Shown: one piece after another, positions 1 to 7,976 of the stretch
Numbering within the stretch: the first letter of the stretch is position 1
Layout: every line of letters begins with the position of its first letter
DNA from: Komagataeibacter saccharivorans
GTDB taxonomy: Bacteria; Pseudomonadota; Alphaproteobacteria; Acetobacterales; Acetobacteraceae
Assembly: GCF_003207825.1 (NCBI RefSeq)
Contig: NZ_NKTY01000005.1
Location: 1-64,000 of the forward strand
Direction: 5' to 3'
DNA: 64,000 nucleotides
Position numbers and translations under genes: made by a program
Notes under the pieces: model-generated
The model's database searches: none
Told to the model about the DNA's origin: nothing
The model's input: only the letters and a program-made list of their open reading frames with translations

Positions 1-36
1 GGGCGGGAGGGTTGATCTGGCCGTAAAATGTCTGGG

Positions 37-1287
37 TCATCCGAAACGTCTCTCAAAAAGTCCGATAAAAGTGGTCATCGCGCGCAGGGCTTCGTCCGTG
101 TCCGCATCTGTTACGGATTCGGCCGGGTTGTGGCTGATCCCGCCTGCACAGCGGATGAACAGCATGGATACCGGGGCCAGATGCGCCATGATCATCGCAT
201 CATGCCCGGCACCGCTGACCAGCAGGCGCGCGGGCGCACCGCTGACATCGCCCACCGCCTGTTCCATAAGTTCCGTCAGCACAGAATCGCAGGGCGTGGC
301 GTCCAGATCCTGCTGCAGGGCAATGTCGAGTTCCAGATCGCGCCGTGCCGCAACCTGCCGGATTACGGCGAGGATTTCTTCCGCTGCCCGGTCGCGCACC
401 GCGTTGGTGCCGGCACGGACATCGACGGTGAACACCACTTCCCCCGGCACCACATTTGCGGCCCCCGGCATGACATGCAGCGAACCGACCGTGGCCACCA
501 GACCGTCCGTGCCCGCGCGCGCAATGCGTTCGGCGGCAAGAATGACTTCCGCCGTACCCGCCAGCGCGTCGCGGCGCAGGGGCATGGCCACCGTTCCGGC
601 ATGGCCCGCCATGCCACGATACGTGACGCGATAGCGGTGCTGGGCCGCGATGGCGCTGACCACGCCCAGGGCGCGGCCTTCCGATTCCAGAACCGGCCCC
701 TGTTCTATATGCGCCTCGACATAGGCAAGGACAGGATCGCCCCGGCGCGATGCTTCGTGCATGCGCCCGGCATCCAGCCCGAATTCCTGCAAGGCGGTGG
801 CCAGTGTCGCGGTTTCCGCCCAGTCGGGCATATCCGGATCGGGCGCTTCCAGCACGCCCGCTACGGCGTGGGAGGTGAGCATGCCGGAGGGAAAGCGTGA
901 ACCTTCCTCGTCACCAAAACCGATGACTTCCAGCGCGAAGGGAAAGCGCTTTCCCGCCCGTGCGAAATGGGCCACCGCCTCAATCCCGAGGATGACGCCC
1001 AGCATGCCATCGAAAAAACCGCCATCACGCACGCTGTCGATATGCGAACCGATCAGCAGCGACGGGGCATCGGGGGTCAACCCTTCGTAACGGCCGATCA
1101 GGTTACCCGCCGCATCCATGCGAGTGGTCATGCCCGCCTGCGTCATCCATTCCGCCAGCCGGTCGCAGGTCGCGCGGTAGGACGGGCCGAGATAGGGACG
1201 GAACAGGCCGTCCTCCATCTGGGAATACGGCGCGCGGCCCAGTTCGGTGCAACGCGCGACCGCGCGTGCGCCGGATGGTCGGTCCAT
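37..1287 (-). CDS. M20-family allantoate / N-carbamoyl amidohydrolase
   Basis: Predicted zinc amidohydrolase of the hydantoinase/carbamoylase branch of peptidase family M20 (allantoate amidohydrolase, N-carbamoyl-amino-acid hydrolase, ureidopropionase), about 416 aa. Visible metal-site motifs are GSHIDSVRDGGFFDG, GDEEGSRF and AHIEQGPVLE, and SGAGHDAM near the C-terminus. An in-frame ATG at 1320 exists, but the ATG at 1287 follows a strong AGAGGAG ribosome site inside the end of the upstream gene, so 1287 is preferred. It is the last gene seen of the minus-strand purine/hydantoin cluster. In that context allantoate or a ureido compound is the likely substrate; the family does not fix this. The stop lies 36 bases from the window edge, and the operon may continue beyond it. 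Confidence 0.85.
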   Translation of the reverse strand: MDRPSGARAVARCTELGRAPYSQMEDGLFRPYLGPSYRATCDRLAEWMTQAGMTTRMDAAGNLIGRYEGLTPDAPSLLIGSHIDSVRDGGFFDGMLGVILGIEAVAHFARAGKRFPFALEVIGFGDEEGSRFPSGMLTSHAVAGVLEAPDPDMPDWAETATLATALQEFGLDAGRMHEASRRGDPVLAYVEAHIEQGPVLESEGRALGVVSAIAAQHRYRVTYRGMAGHAGTVAMPLRRDALAGTAEVILAAERIARAGTDGLVATVGSLHVMPGAANVVPGEVVFTVDVRAGTNAVRDRAAEEILAVIRQVAARRDLELDIALQQDLDATPCDSVLTELMEQAVGDVSGAPARLLVSGAGHDAMIMAHLAPVSMLFIRCAGGISHNPAESVTDADTDEALRAMTTFIGLFERRFG

Positions 1288-1301
1288 ACAGACTGTCTCC
1301 T

Positions 1302-2894
1302 CTACCATGCCGCCACGCATCCATCGCTGCGGGGATCGGTTGCCCCTTCCAGCAGGCCGGACGCATGACGCACAAGCGCGCCCGCATGTCCCATCCTGGA
1401 TGAAAACGGCTCGACGCGTTCCATCTGGTGGCCCGCCGCCTGCATGCGCGCGATGACCGCCGGATCGAAGCGGTCTTCATATTTCAGGCTGACGCTCGTC
1501 TCGCCCCACGTACGGCCCAGCAGCCAGCGCGGGGCGGTAACAGCCGCCTGCAACGGCACGCCATACCGCGCGTAACGGCTGAAGATGGCGGCCTGCGTCT
1601 GTGGCTGTCCTTCCCCGCCCATGGTGCCGTACACCATGGTGCGTCCGTCATCGAAACGCGCGCCTGCGGGGTTGAGGGTATGAAACGGCTTGCGACCGGG
1701 GCGCAGGCCATTCCACCCTTCGGGATCAAGGCCAAAGCTGGTGCCACGGTTCTGCCAGACAACGCCGGTGCGCGGCAGCACGATGCCCGAACCATATTCG
1801 AAATACAGGCTCTGGATCATGCTGACGGCCAGACCGTCGGAATCGATCACACCCAGCCACACCGTATCGCCTGCCTGCGATGGCCACGGCCACGGGGCCG
1901 CATGCGCCGGATCAATGGCATGCGCCATGCGGTCAAGCGCCTTGCGGTCATCAAGAATGTCCTGCGCCTGCACCGTCATGTAGGCGGGATCGCCCACATG
2001 CGTATCACGGTAGCGGAACGCCTGCTTGGTGGCTTCGACCAGACCATGCAGGTAATCGAAATCATCCGCCTTCGCGGCCTTGAGCCGGTCAAACAGCGCA
2101 AGGATCAGCAGCGATGCGACGCCCTGCGTGGGTGGGGCCATGTTGAACAGGTCAGCCCCGTGGATACGGGCATGGAGTGCTGGCTGATGACTGGCCTTGT
2201 GCGCCTGCAGGTCGGCCAGTGCAAGCGGACTACCCAGATCGCGCAGGTCGGCGGCCAGTTCACGCGCAACCGTACCATGGTAGAAGCTGGACAGTCCTTC
2301 ATCAGCCAGTTGCCGCAATGTCCCGGCCAGACGGGGATTGTGCAGGATGTCACCTACCTGCGGCAGGCGGCCACCGGGCATGAACAGGTCCCGGAAACCG
2401 GGCACATCCTTCAGTTCACCGGCCTTTTCACGCGTGATGTCCGCAGCGCTGGCGGTAACGGGCACGCCCTGTTCAGCATAGTATATCGCATCGCGTAGCA
2501 CGCGGCCCAGCGGCAGGCCGGGGGCCACTTCATGGCTCCACGCCAGCGCCATATCCCATCCCGATACCGTGCCCGCGACCGTATTGGCCGCAAGCGGCCC
2601 ACGCCAGGGAATCGCATCAAGCCCGGCGGCATGGTAAAAACCGGCATCGGCCCGCTGCGCCGCAGCGCCGCAGGCATCAATGGTTTCCACCCGCCCATCG
2701 GGCCACATGGTCAGCCAGAACGCATCGCCGCCGATCCCGGTCATATGCGGATAGACGACAGCCAGCGCCGCCGCCGTCGCAACGGCGGCTTCCAGCGCGG
2801 TACCACCGGCCTTGAGCACATCCAGCCCGGCCTGACTGGCCAGATGGTGCGGGGATGTCACCATCCCCCGGCATGAACGCGGCGTATTCAGCAT
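1302..2894 (-). CDS. hpxW: Gamma-glutamyltransferase-fold amidohydrolase, HpxW-like
   Basis: 530 aa protein of the gamma-glutamyltransferase Ntn-hydrolase family. There is no signal peptide: it starts directly with MLNTPRSCRGMVTSPHHLAS, unlike periplasmic Ggt. The likely autoprocessing and nucleophile threonine is in GDTVWLGVID, in place of the TTH motif of true Ggt. A later GTMGGEGQPQ matches the conserved glycine-rich loop. Klebsiella HpxW, an oxamate amidohydrolase in purine breakdown, belongs to this subgroup. The neighbouring HpxX- and HpxY-like genes support that reading. The start overlaps the end of the amidase gene by 7 bases, implying translational coupling. The exact substrate, oxamate or another amide, is inferred. 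Confidence 0.75.
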   Translation of the reverse strand: MLNTPRSCRGMVTSPHHLASQAGLDVLKAGGTALEAAVATAAALAVVYPHMTGIGGDAFWLTMWPDGRVETIDACGAAAQRADAGFYHAAGLDAIPWRGPLAANTVAGTVSGWDMALAWSHEVAPGLPLGRVLRDAIYYAEQGVPVTASAADITREKAGELKDVPGFRDLFMPGGRLPQVGDILHNPRLAGTLRQLADEGLSSFYHGTVARELAADLRDLGSPLALADLQAHKASHQPALHARIHGADLFNMAPPTQGVASLLILALFDRLKAAKADDFDYLHGLVEATKQAFRYRDTHVGDPAYMTVQAQDILDDRKALDRMAHAIDPAHAAPWPWPSQAGDTVWLGVIDSDGLAVSMIQSLYFEYGSGIVLPRTGVVWQNRGTSFGLDPEGWNGLRPGRKPFHTLNPAGARFDDGRTMVYGTMGGEGQPQTQAAIFSRYARYGVPLQAAVTAPRWLLGRTWGETSVSLKYEDRFDPAVIARMQAAGHQMERVEPFSSRMGHAGALVRHASGLLEGATDPRSDGCVAAW

Positions 2895-4267
2895 CCGCTA
2901 TCCTTTCGGGCGTAACCCGCATCCAGTGGCTGGCAGCGCGCCAGGCCGGCACGTTGCAGTTCACCAGCCACCGCGAACAGCCTGTCCTCGCCACCCGGCC
3001 TGCCGATAAGCTGGATGCCCAGCGGCAGGCCATCAACCGCCAGCGGCGCCGCCAGCACCGGCAGCCCCGTAAGACTGATCGGCTGGGTGAAAATGCCCAG
3101 ATTGGCGCGGGCGGACACAGTCTTGCCATCCAGCGTGATGGTAGGCTGGTCGATACGCGGCGCAACCCCGACCGTCGCGGGCGCTATGAACACATCCGCC
3201 TGCGCAAGGGCGGCGTGGACCTGTTCACGGAACCACCGACGGAAACGCTGGGCCTGCACGAAAGTGGCAGCGGGCAGCATAGCCCCGGCCATAAGGCGGC
3301 CCCGTGTTGCCGGGTCATACTGCATGGCGCGGCGGCGCAGGCGCGGCAGGTGCAGGTTGCCCCCCTCCGCCGCACTGATAAGGAAAGCGGAGGCCCGCGC
3401 ACGCGCGACCTCGGGCAGTTCGATCACCCGATCACGCCCCAGATGGGCCATGACCGCATCAATGCCCGCCGTCAGTTCAGGACTGATATTACTGGCGAAC
3501 CAGCCACCCAGCCGCGCCACGCGCACGTCACCCACATCCGGCAGCGCAAGCGGCGGCGCACCGGCCATGATGCTGTAGACGGCCTGCAGGTCCTCGACCG
3601 TGCTGGCCATCGGACCCACGACATCAAGGCTTGCGACAAACGGGTAAACGCCCTTCAGGGGCATCTGGCCATAGGTCGGCTTCAGGCCCCACACCCCGCA
3701 CAGCGAAGACGGAACACGGATGGAGCCATTGGTGTCCGACCCCAGCGTAAAGGGCAGCATCCCCGCCGCGACGGACGCCGCCGACCCGCCTGATGAACCA
3801 CCGGCCAGACGGGCCGGATCATGCGGGTTACGGGTTGTGCCGCTATGGGCATTTTCGGTGGAAAAGCCGTAGGCGAACTCATCCATGTTCAGCGTGGCGA
3901 CCGGCACCGCGCCTGCCGCACGCAGGCGTGCGACGACCGTGGCGTCCGCCGTGGCGGGCAGGTTGTCACGCAGCACGATGGAGCCTGCCGTGGTGACTTC
4001 GCCACGCACGTCGAACAGGTCTTTCACGCCAAAGGGCACGCCAGCCAGCGGGCCGGGGTCCTTACCTGCCGCTACCGCCCGGTCCACTTCCTCGGCCTGC
4101 GCCACGGCGGCGGCACCGAGGATGCGCGTGACACTGTTAAAGCGCGTATCGCGGATTTCCATATCCGCGATCACGCCCGTCACGACCGATACCGCACTGC
4201 GACGGCCAGCGCGCACATCCGCCGCGATGGCCAGCGCGGCCCCGCGGGAGCATGTCACGACGCTCAT
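2888..4267 (-). CDS. hpxY: Amidase-signature hydrolase, AtzE/HpxY type
   Basis: 459 aa amidase-signature enzyme using a Ser-cisSer-Lys triad. The lysine is in GVPFGVKDLFDVRG (about residue 82), and the serines are in GGSSGGSAASVAAG and the following LGSDTNGSIRVPSSLCG block. Its start overlaps the stop of the upstream DUF4089 gene in an ATGA arrangement. A small DUF4089 partner is the hallmark of the AtzG-AtzE (1-carboxybiuret hydrolase) and HpxX-HpxY pairs. Most likely it hydrolyses a small ureido or amide intermediate of purine or hydantoin breakdown in the cytoplasm. It could also be annotated as a GatA-like amidase, but no gatB or gatC lies nearby. Confidence 0.8.
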   Translation of the reverse strand: MSVVTCSRGAALAIAADVRAGRRSAVSVVTGVIADMEIRDTRFNSVTRILGAAAVAQAEEVDRAVAAGKDPGPLAGVPFGVKDLFDVRGEVTTAGSIVLRDNLPATADATVVARLRAAGAVPVATLNMDEFAYGFSTENAHSGTTRNPHDPARLAGGSSGGSAASVAAGMLPFTLGSDTNGSIRVPSSLCGVWGLKPTYGQMPLKGVYPFVASLDVVGPMASTVEDLQAVYSIMAGAPPLALPDVGDVRVARLGGWFASNISPELTAGIDAVMAHLGRDRVIELPEVARARASAFLISAAEGGNLHLPRLRRRAMQYDPATRGRLMAGAMLPAATFVQAQRFRRWFREQVHAALAQADVFIAPATVGVAPRIDQPTITLDGKTVSARANLGIFTQPISLTGLPVLAAPLAVDGLPLGIQLIGRPGGEDRLFAVAGELQRAGLARCQPLDAGYARKDSGC

Positions 4268-4500
4268 GGTGTGTACTCGTAGGCGGGTTCACAGTCATCG
4301 GGCAGCGCAAACCCGCCCAACAGGTCGGCATAACCCTGCAGCAGGGCCGTATTCGCCACGACATCGGGCAGGCAGGCCGCCGGTATCGACAGGCCGATAA
4401 TACGCGCCATATCGGCCACGGGGGGAACCTTGCGGTCATCATGCCCCGCCGCGCCGGGTGTTCCCGGCGCGGAAGGTGAAACGCTTGCTGCGCTGCTCAT
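4264..4500 (-). CDS. hpxX: DUF4089 small subunit, AtzG/HpxX type
   Basis: 78 aa acidic protein. After a low-complexity Ser/Ala/Gly/Pro leader it has a helical segment ending LLQGYADLLGGFALPDDCEP, typical of DUF4089 (AtzG-like) peptides. AtzG forms a heterotetramer with the AtzE amidase and resembles GatC in its role. Here the gene overlaps the amidase start by four bases, so equimolar translation and complex formation are expected. It lies 42 bases downstream of the flavoprotein gene stop, in the same transcription unit. It has no catalytic motif of its own. The family assignment rests on size, the C-terminal motif and position. Confidence 0.7.
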   Translation of the reverse strand: MSSAASVSPSAPGTPGAAGHDDRKVPPVADMARIIGLSIPAACLPDVVANTALLQGYADLLGGFALPDDCEPAYEYTP

Positions 4501-4542
4501 CTGTTCACTTTCTCCCGAATGGATAGATCTACCCGGGACGTA

Positions 4543-5991
4543 TCATGCAACAGGCGGGTCAAGGCTGACCAGTTCCGGCACGTCATAGGCCAGCAGACTT
4601 TCCAGATGCTGCCTGCCATCCGCTACGTACAGGTCACGCCCAAGCCCGCGCACCAGACGTTCCACACCAAAGCGCATGCCGCTGATGGACGCGCCGGAAA
4701 GCCCCATGCTGGGCGTGGCCGAGAACGTGAAGTTGTGGATGTTGGCCAGCATCGGCGCCAGCGGGTCATCCGCGCGGCGCGGCTGGAACTGATAGGAATC
4801 ACCCAGATACGGGTAGCTTTCCAGCACAGCACTTTCCGAACCGGCCGGCGCGGTATACCGCTCACCCCATAGTGCTACGGACGGCGCGAAGGATTTCGTT
4901 TCGGGCCGCAGCGACAGATCGGTCGCAAAGCCGGTGCCGATGATTACGAAATCGAATCGCATTTCGCCGGTGGGTGATTCGACCACGATCTCGTCGCCAT
5001 CCATGCGCACGCCCGTCCACGGACAGCCAGTGCGGAAGGAAAAGGATTTGTGACGACGGCAACGCCAGAACGTATCCTGCGGCGGCGGCTGGTTCAGATC
5101 GAAAATCCGGCGCATGAAGCCCCAGCGCAGTTCATCCGACAGGGCGGGATAATATGCGAGGAAGCCGGTGTTCTCCATCCAGCGATACGGGTTGATGGAC
5201 GGGATTTCCTTACGCCGCAGGCACAGCGTGACACTGCCCGCACCCTGTTCCAGCGCCGTCGCCGCATTATCGAACGCCGATGCACCAGCACCCAGCACGC
5301 CAATGCGCTTGCCCTTCAGGGCTGCGAAATCGATGGCTTCGGATGTATGGGCATAACGGTCACGCGGCAGGGTATCGCGGATGAAGTCGGGCACATGCCA
5401 CGCACCACAGCCCTCGATGCCGGTGGCCAGCACCAGCTTGCGCGCATAATGCACATGGGTCGATCCATCGGGGCGGCGGAAGGACAGGCGCAGCAGGCCA
5501 TCGTCCCATGTAACGCCAGTGAATTCGTGATCGTTTGCAACCGGCAGGTCGAGGATATCGCGATACCAGTCCAGATAGGCCTGCCAGTCATCACGGGGAA
5601 TCTTGTCCAGTTCTTCCCATGCCTTGGCGCCATAACGGGCTTCGTACCATGAACGCGGCGTAAGCGACGGCACGCCAAGGTCCGGGCCGGTCACGTATTT
5701 GGGCGTACGCAGCGTGATCATACGCGCGAACGTCACCCACGGGCCTTCCCCACCCCGGCCGGCACGGTCGAAAATACGGACATTGGTGATATTGCTGCGC
5801 TTGAGCGCGAATGCAGTGGCAAGACCACCCTGCCCTGCGCCGATAATGGCCACATCCAGCACGCGTTGGCCGTCGCGCTCCATGGGAGGTATCCATTCCT
5901 TGCGGGGATACCGGATGATTTCCAGATCCCGTCGCACTGCCGCATCCAGTGCTGCAAGCCCCCCGGCTATTGCCTGCGTGTTGGTGTCCAT
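4543..5991 (-). CDS. FAD/NAD(P)-binding flavin monooxygenase-like protein
   Basis: 482 aa flavoprotein with two Rossmann motifs: VAIIGAGQGGLATA near residue 50 for FAD and IGVLGAGASAFDNAA near residue 230 for NADPH. This is the layout of class B flavin monooxygenases (FMO/BVMO/YUCCA-like). The FMO fingerprint before the second motif is degenerate: LPRDRYAHTSEAIDF keeps the His but not the Phe-x-Gly start. It is the first gene after the predicted promoter at 6120-6149 and leads the unit with the DUF4089, amidase, HpxW-like and M20 genes. It is unrelated in layout to the PHBH-type urate hydroxylases HpxO and HpyO. A role in oxidising a purine or hydantoin intermediate is inference from context only. 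Confidence 0.7.
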   Translation of the reverse strand: MDTNTQAIAGGLAALDAAVRRDLEIIRYPRKEWIPPMERDGQRVLDVAIIGAGQGGLATAFALKRSNITNVRIFDRAGRGGEGPWVTFARMITLRTPKYVTGPDLGVPSLTPRSWYEARYGAKAWEELDKIPRDDWQAYLDWYRDILDLPVANDHEFTGVTWDDGLLRLSFRRPDGSTHVHYARKLVLATGIEGCGAWHVPDFIRDTLPRDRYAHTSEAIDFAALKGKRIGVLGAGASAFDNAATALEQGAGSVTLCLRRKEIPSINPYRWMENTGFLAYYPALSDELRWGFMRRIFDLNQPPPQDTFWRCRRHKSFSFRTGCPWTGVRMDGDEIVVESPTGEMRFDFVIIGTGFATDLSLRPETKSFAPSVALWGERYTAPAGSESAVLESYPYLGDSYQFQPRRADDPLAPMLANIHNFTFSATPSMGLSGASISGMRFGVERLVRGLGRDLYVADGRQHLESLLAYDVPELVSLDPPVA

Positions 5992-6119
5992 ATGCGGATC
6001 CCCGTCTGTATTTTTCGTTTATTGATGCAGTCCCGTCTGACGTCCCCCGACGCCATAACGGATATCCCCCAACCGCACCGTGATGGGGAAATCTAATCAG
6101 GGCGGGGGGTGTTTCGTCT

Positions 6120-6149
6120 AGTATAATGATTTCATCGTTCCGTTGCCAA
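6120..6149 (-). promoter_or_regulatory. Predicted sigma70-type promoter for the flavoprotein-hpx-like operon
   Basis: On the minus strand the hexamer TTGGCA (6149-6144) is followed after 18 bases by TATACT (6125-6120), a good match to -35 and -10 boxes. It lies about 130 bases upstream of the flavoprotein start at 5991, just after the LysR stop at 6164. A short inverted repeat (CGTTGC and GCAACG, around 6143-6162) overlaps the -35 region and could serve as a weak terminator or operator. It would make 37-5991 a separate transcription unit from the xdh genes. Confidence 0.5.
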
Positions 6150-6163
6150 AAACGCAACGAGGG

Positions 6164-7120
6164 TCAGACAACGCGCTCGTCGCTGACACCCTGCACACGG
6201 CGCAGTTCCTGGCGCAGTTCCTCGATTACCGTCTCCAGCAACGGCGGCAGCCAGCGGGATTCGCGCACATAGGCCCCCAGATCGGTCACCGCGCGCGTGT
6301 CGCGCAGCGGGACGTGCCGCAGGGTATCGTGTCCCGGTCCCACGCCCACGGCCAGCGGCGACTGGAACGCCAGCCCCACCCCCGCCTGCACCATGCGGTT
6401 GGTCAGTTCGATCGACCCGGTATGCAACACCACGTTCAGCCGGTCCTGCCACGACCGCAGCATGGGTTCCATGACGCGGTAAAGCGACAGGGTGCGCGTG
6501 GGCAGGATCAGGCGGTAGGCCACGCATTCCTCGATGGTGACGGTGCGCAGATGCGCCAGCGGATGATCGGCGCGCACCACCGCACCCACGGGAAAATGCG
6601 CCACCGCCACGCGCCGCAGTTCGGGATACAGGGCCAGCGAAAAGGCGATGCCAAGATCTACCCGTCCGTCCTGCAGGGCCGATACGATGGTCTTGGGCGC
6701 CCCCACCTCCACATGCAGTTCAACGGCGGGATAGGCGGAAATGATGCGTTCGAGCAGGGCAGGCAGGAGCTGGCCCGCGATCCCTTCCACCGCCATGATG
6801 CGCAGCCGCCCGTCATGACGGCCCGACAGGGCGTTGATCTGTTCTTCCGTCCGCGCGGCGTCCTGCATGACCGTTACGATATGGCGGGCCATGATCGTGC
6901 CCACTTCCGTCAGCACCATGCCATCGGGCAGGCGGTCGAACAGGGGCGCGCCGATTTCCGCTTCCATCTGGGCAAGCTGGCGTGTCAGGGCGGATGGCGT
7001 GACGTTAAGCCGCCGCGCCGCCTCGCGTATGGAACGGCATTCCCGCACGGCGTTGAAATACGAAATGCCACGCGCATGCAGGCGCATCATGCGCGGCGTA
7101 CGGGCTAGCGGATCATTCAT
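6164..7120 (-). CDS. LysR-family transcriptional regulator
   Basis: 318 aa LysR regulator. The N-terminal winged helix-turn-helix is clear (YFNAVRECRSIREAARRL then NVTPSALTRQLAQMEAEIGA, about residues 22-60), followed by the effector domain. The gene overlaps the end of xdhC by 8 bases, so it is co-transcribed within the xdh operon instead of divergently as is usual for LysR genes. By position it probably controls this purine/hydantoin cluster in response to a pathway intermediate. Candidate sites are the GGGTCC-containing repeats upstream of xdhA (11913-11992) and the promoter region at 6120-6160. The effector cannot be read from the sequence. Confidence 0.88.
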   Translation of the reverse strand: MNDPLARTPRMMRLHARGISYFNAVRECRSIREAARRLNVTPSALTRQLAQMEAEIGAPLFDRLPDGMVLTEVGTIMARHIVTVMQDAARTEEQINALSGRHDGRLRIMAVEGIAGQLLPALLERIISAYPAVELHVEVGAPKTIVSALQDGRVDLGIAFSLALYPELRRVAVAHFPVGAVVRADHPLAHLRTVTIEECVAYRLILPTRTLSLYRVMEPMLRSWQDRLNVVLHTGSIELTNRMVQAGVGLAFQSPLAVGVGPGHDTLRHVPLRDTRAVTDLGAYVRESRWLPPLLETVIEELRQELRRVQGVSDERVV

Positions 7121-7970
7121 CTGGTCTGGTCACCCCGTCTCCCTCACCATCCCGGCACGCAGGGTGCAGGAAATGCGTGATAATTTCTGCCGCCACCAGT
7201 GCCGCGATGACCGGAGGGCGCTTGTCACGGACGCCCCTGTCCCCGATCGGGCAGATCATGGTGGCGATCCGCTCCTCCGGCAGGCCGATCTGACGAAAGC
7301 CCGCTTCAAACCGGCGGCGCTTGGTGTGTGAGCCGATCAGCCCGACATACCGGAAATCCCCGCGTTCGAGGATGGACGCAACAATCAGGCTGTCAAGGGC
7401 GTGGCTCTGTGTCAGGACCAGCGCGCCCGATCCCGGCGGGGCGGTGGCAACCAGCCGTTCCCAGTTTCCGTCATCATGCACCTTCACACCGGGGGGGATG
7501 ACGGCACCGAATTCCTCGGGCCGCGAATCGCACCATGCCAGCCGCAGCGGCAGCGGGGCCAGCACATGCGCCAGCGCACGCCCGACATGGCCCGCCCCGA
7601 ACAGCAGCAGCAGCGGCTGGCTGTGACGTTCGCATTCCAGCGCCGTCATGATCCCGTCCAGCGCACCGGCATCGGGCACATCAAGGGTAAGCACCACCTC
7701 CCCCCCGCAGCACTGACCCGAATGGCCGCCCAGACTGACCGGCAGGTCAACCGGGCCGCCGCCATGGGCCAGCAGGTCGCGGGCGGCCTGAATACCGTTC
7801 CATTCCAGATCGCCGCCCCCGATCGTGCCGGTCTGGGCTGTAGGCGTGACCAGCATGAAAGTGCCAGCCTCCCGCGGGGTTGACCCCCGCGCGACCGACA
7901 CGCGTATCCGGGCGATGGGCTGGCCTTCATGCCGCCACCGCTCCAGATCCGCACGCATTGTCATGTTCAT
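7113..7970 (-). CDS. xdhC: XdhC-type molybdenum cofactor insertion protein
   Basis: 285 aa accessory protein that binds and sulfurates the molybdenum cofactor and delivers it to XdhB. The family motifs are visible: GTIGGGDLEWNGIQAA, the cysteine pair in GGHSGQCCGGEV, the Rossmann-like LLLFGAGHVGRALAHVLA, and VGLIGSHTKRRRFEAGF followed by CPIGDRGVRDKRPPVIAA. It begins 6 bases after the xdhB stop and overlaps the LysR gene, a normal xdhABC arrangement. Its presence supports the neighbouring large subunit being a genuine sulfurated molybdenum hydroxylase. Confidence 0.9.
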   Translation of the reverse strand: MNMTMRADLERWRHEGQPIARIRVSVARGSTPREAGTFMLVTPTAQTGTIGGGDLEWNGIQAARDLLAHGGGPVDLPVSLGGHSGQCCGGEVVLTLDVPDAGALDGIMTALECERHSQPLLLLFGAGHVGRALAHVLAPLPLRLAWCDSRPEEFGAVIPPGVKVHDDGNWERLVATAPPGSGALVLTQSHALDSLIVASILERGDFRYVGLIGSHTKRRRFEAGFRQIGLPEERIATMICPIGDRGVRDKRPPVIAALVAAEIITHFLHPACRDGEGDGVTRPDE

Positions 7971-7976
7971 GACGGG

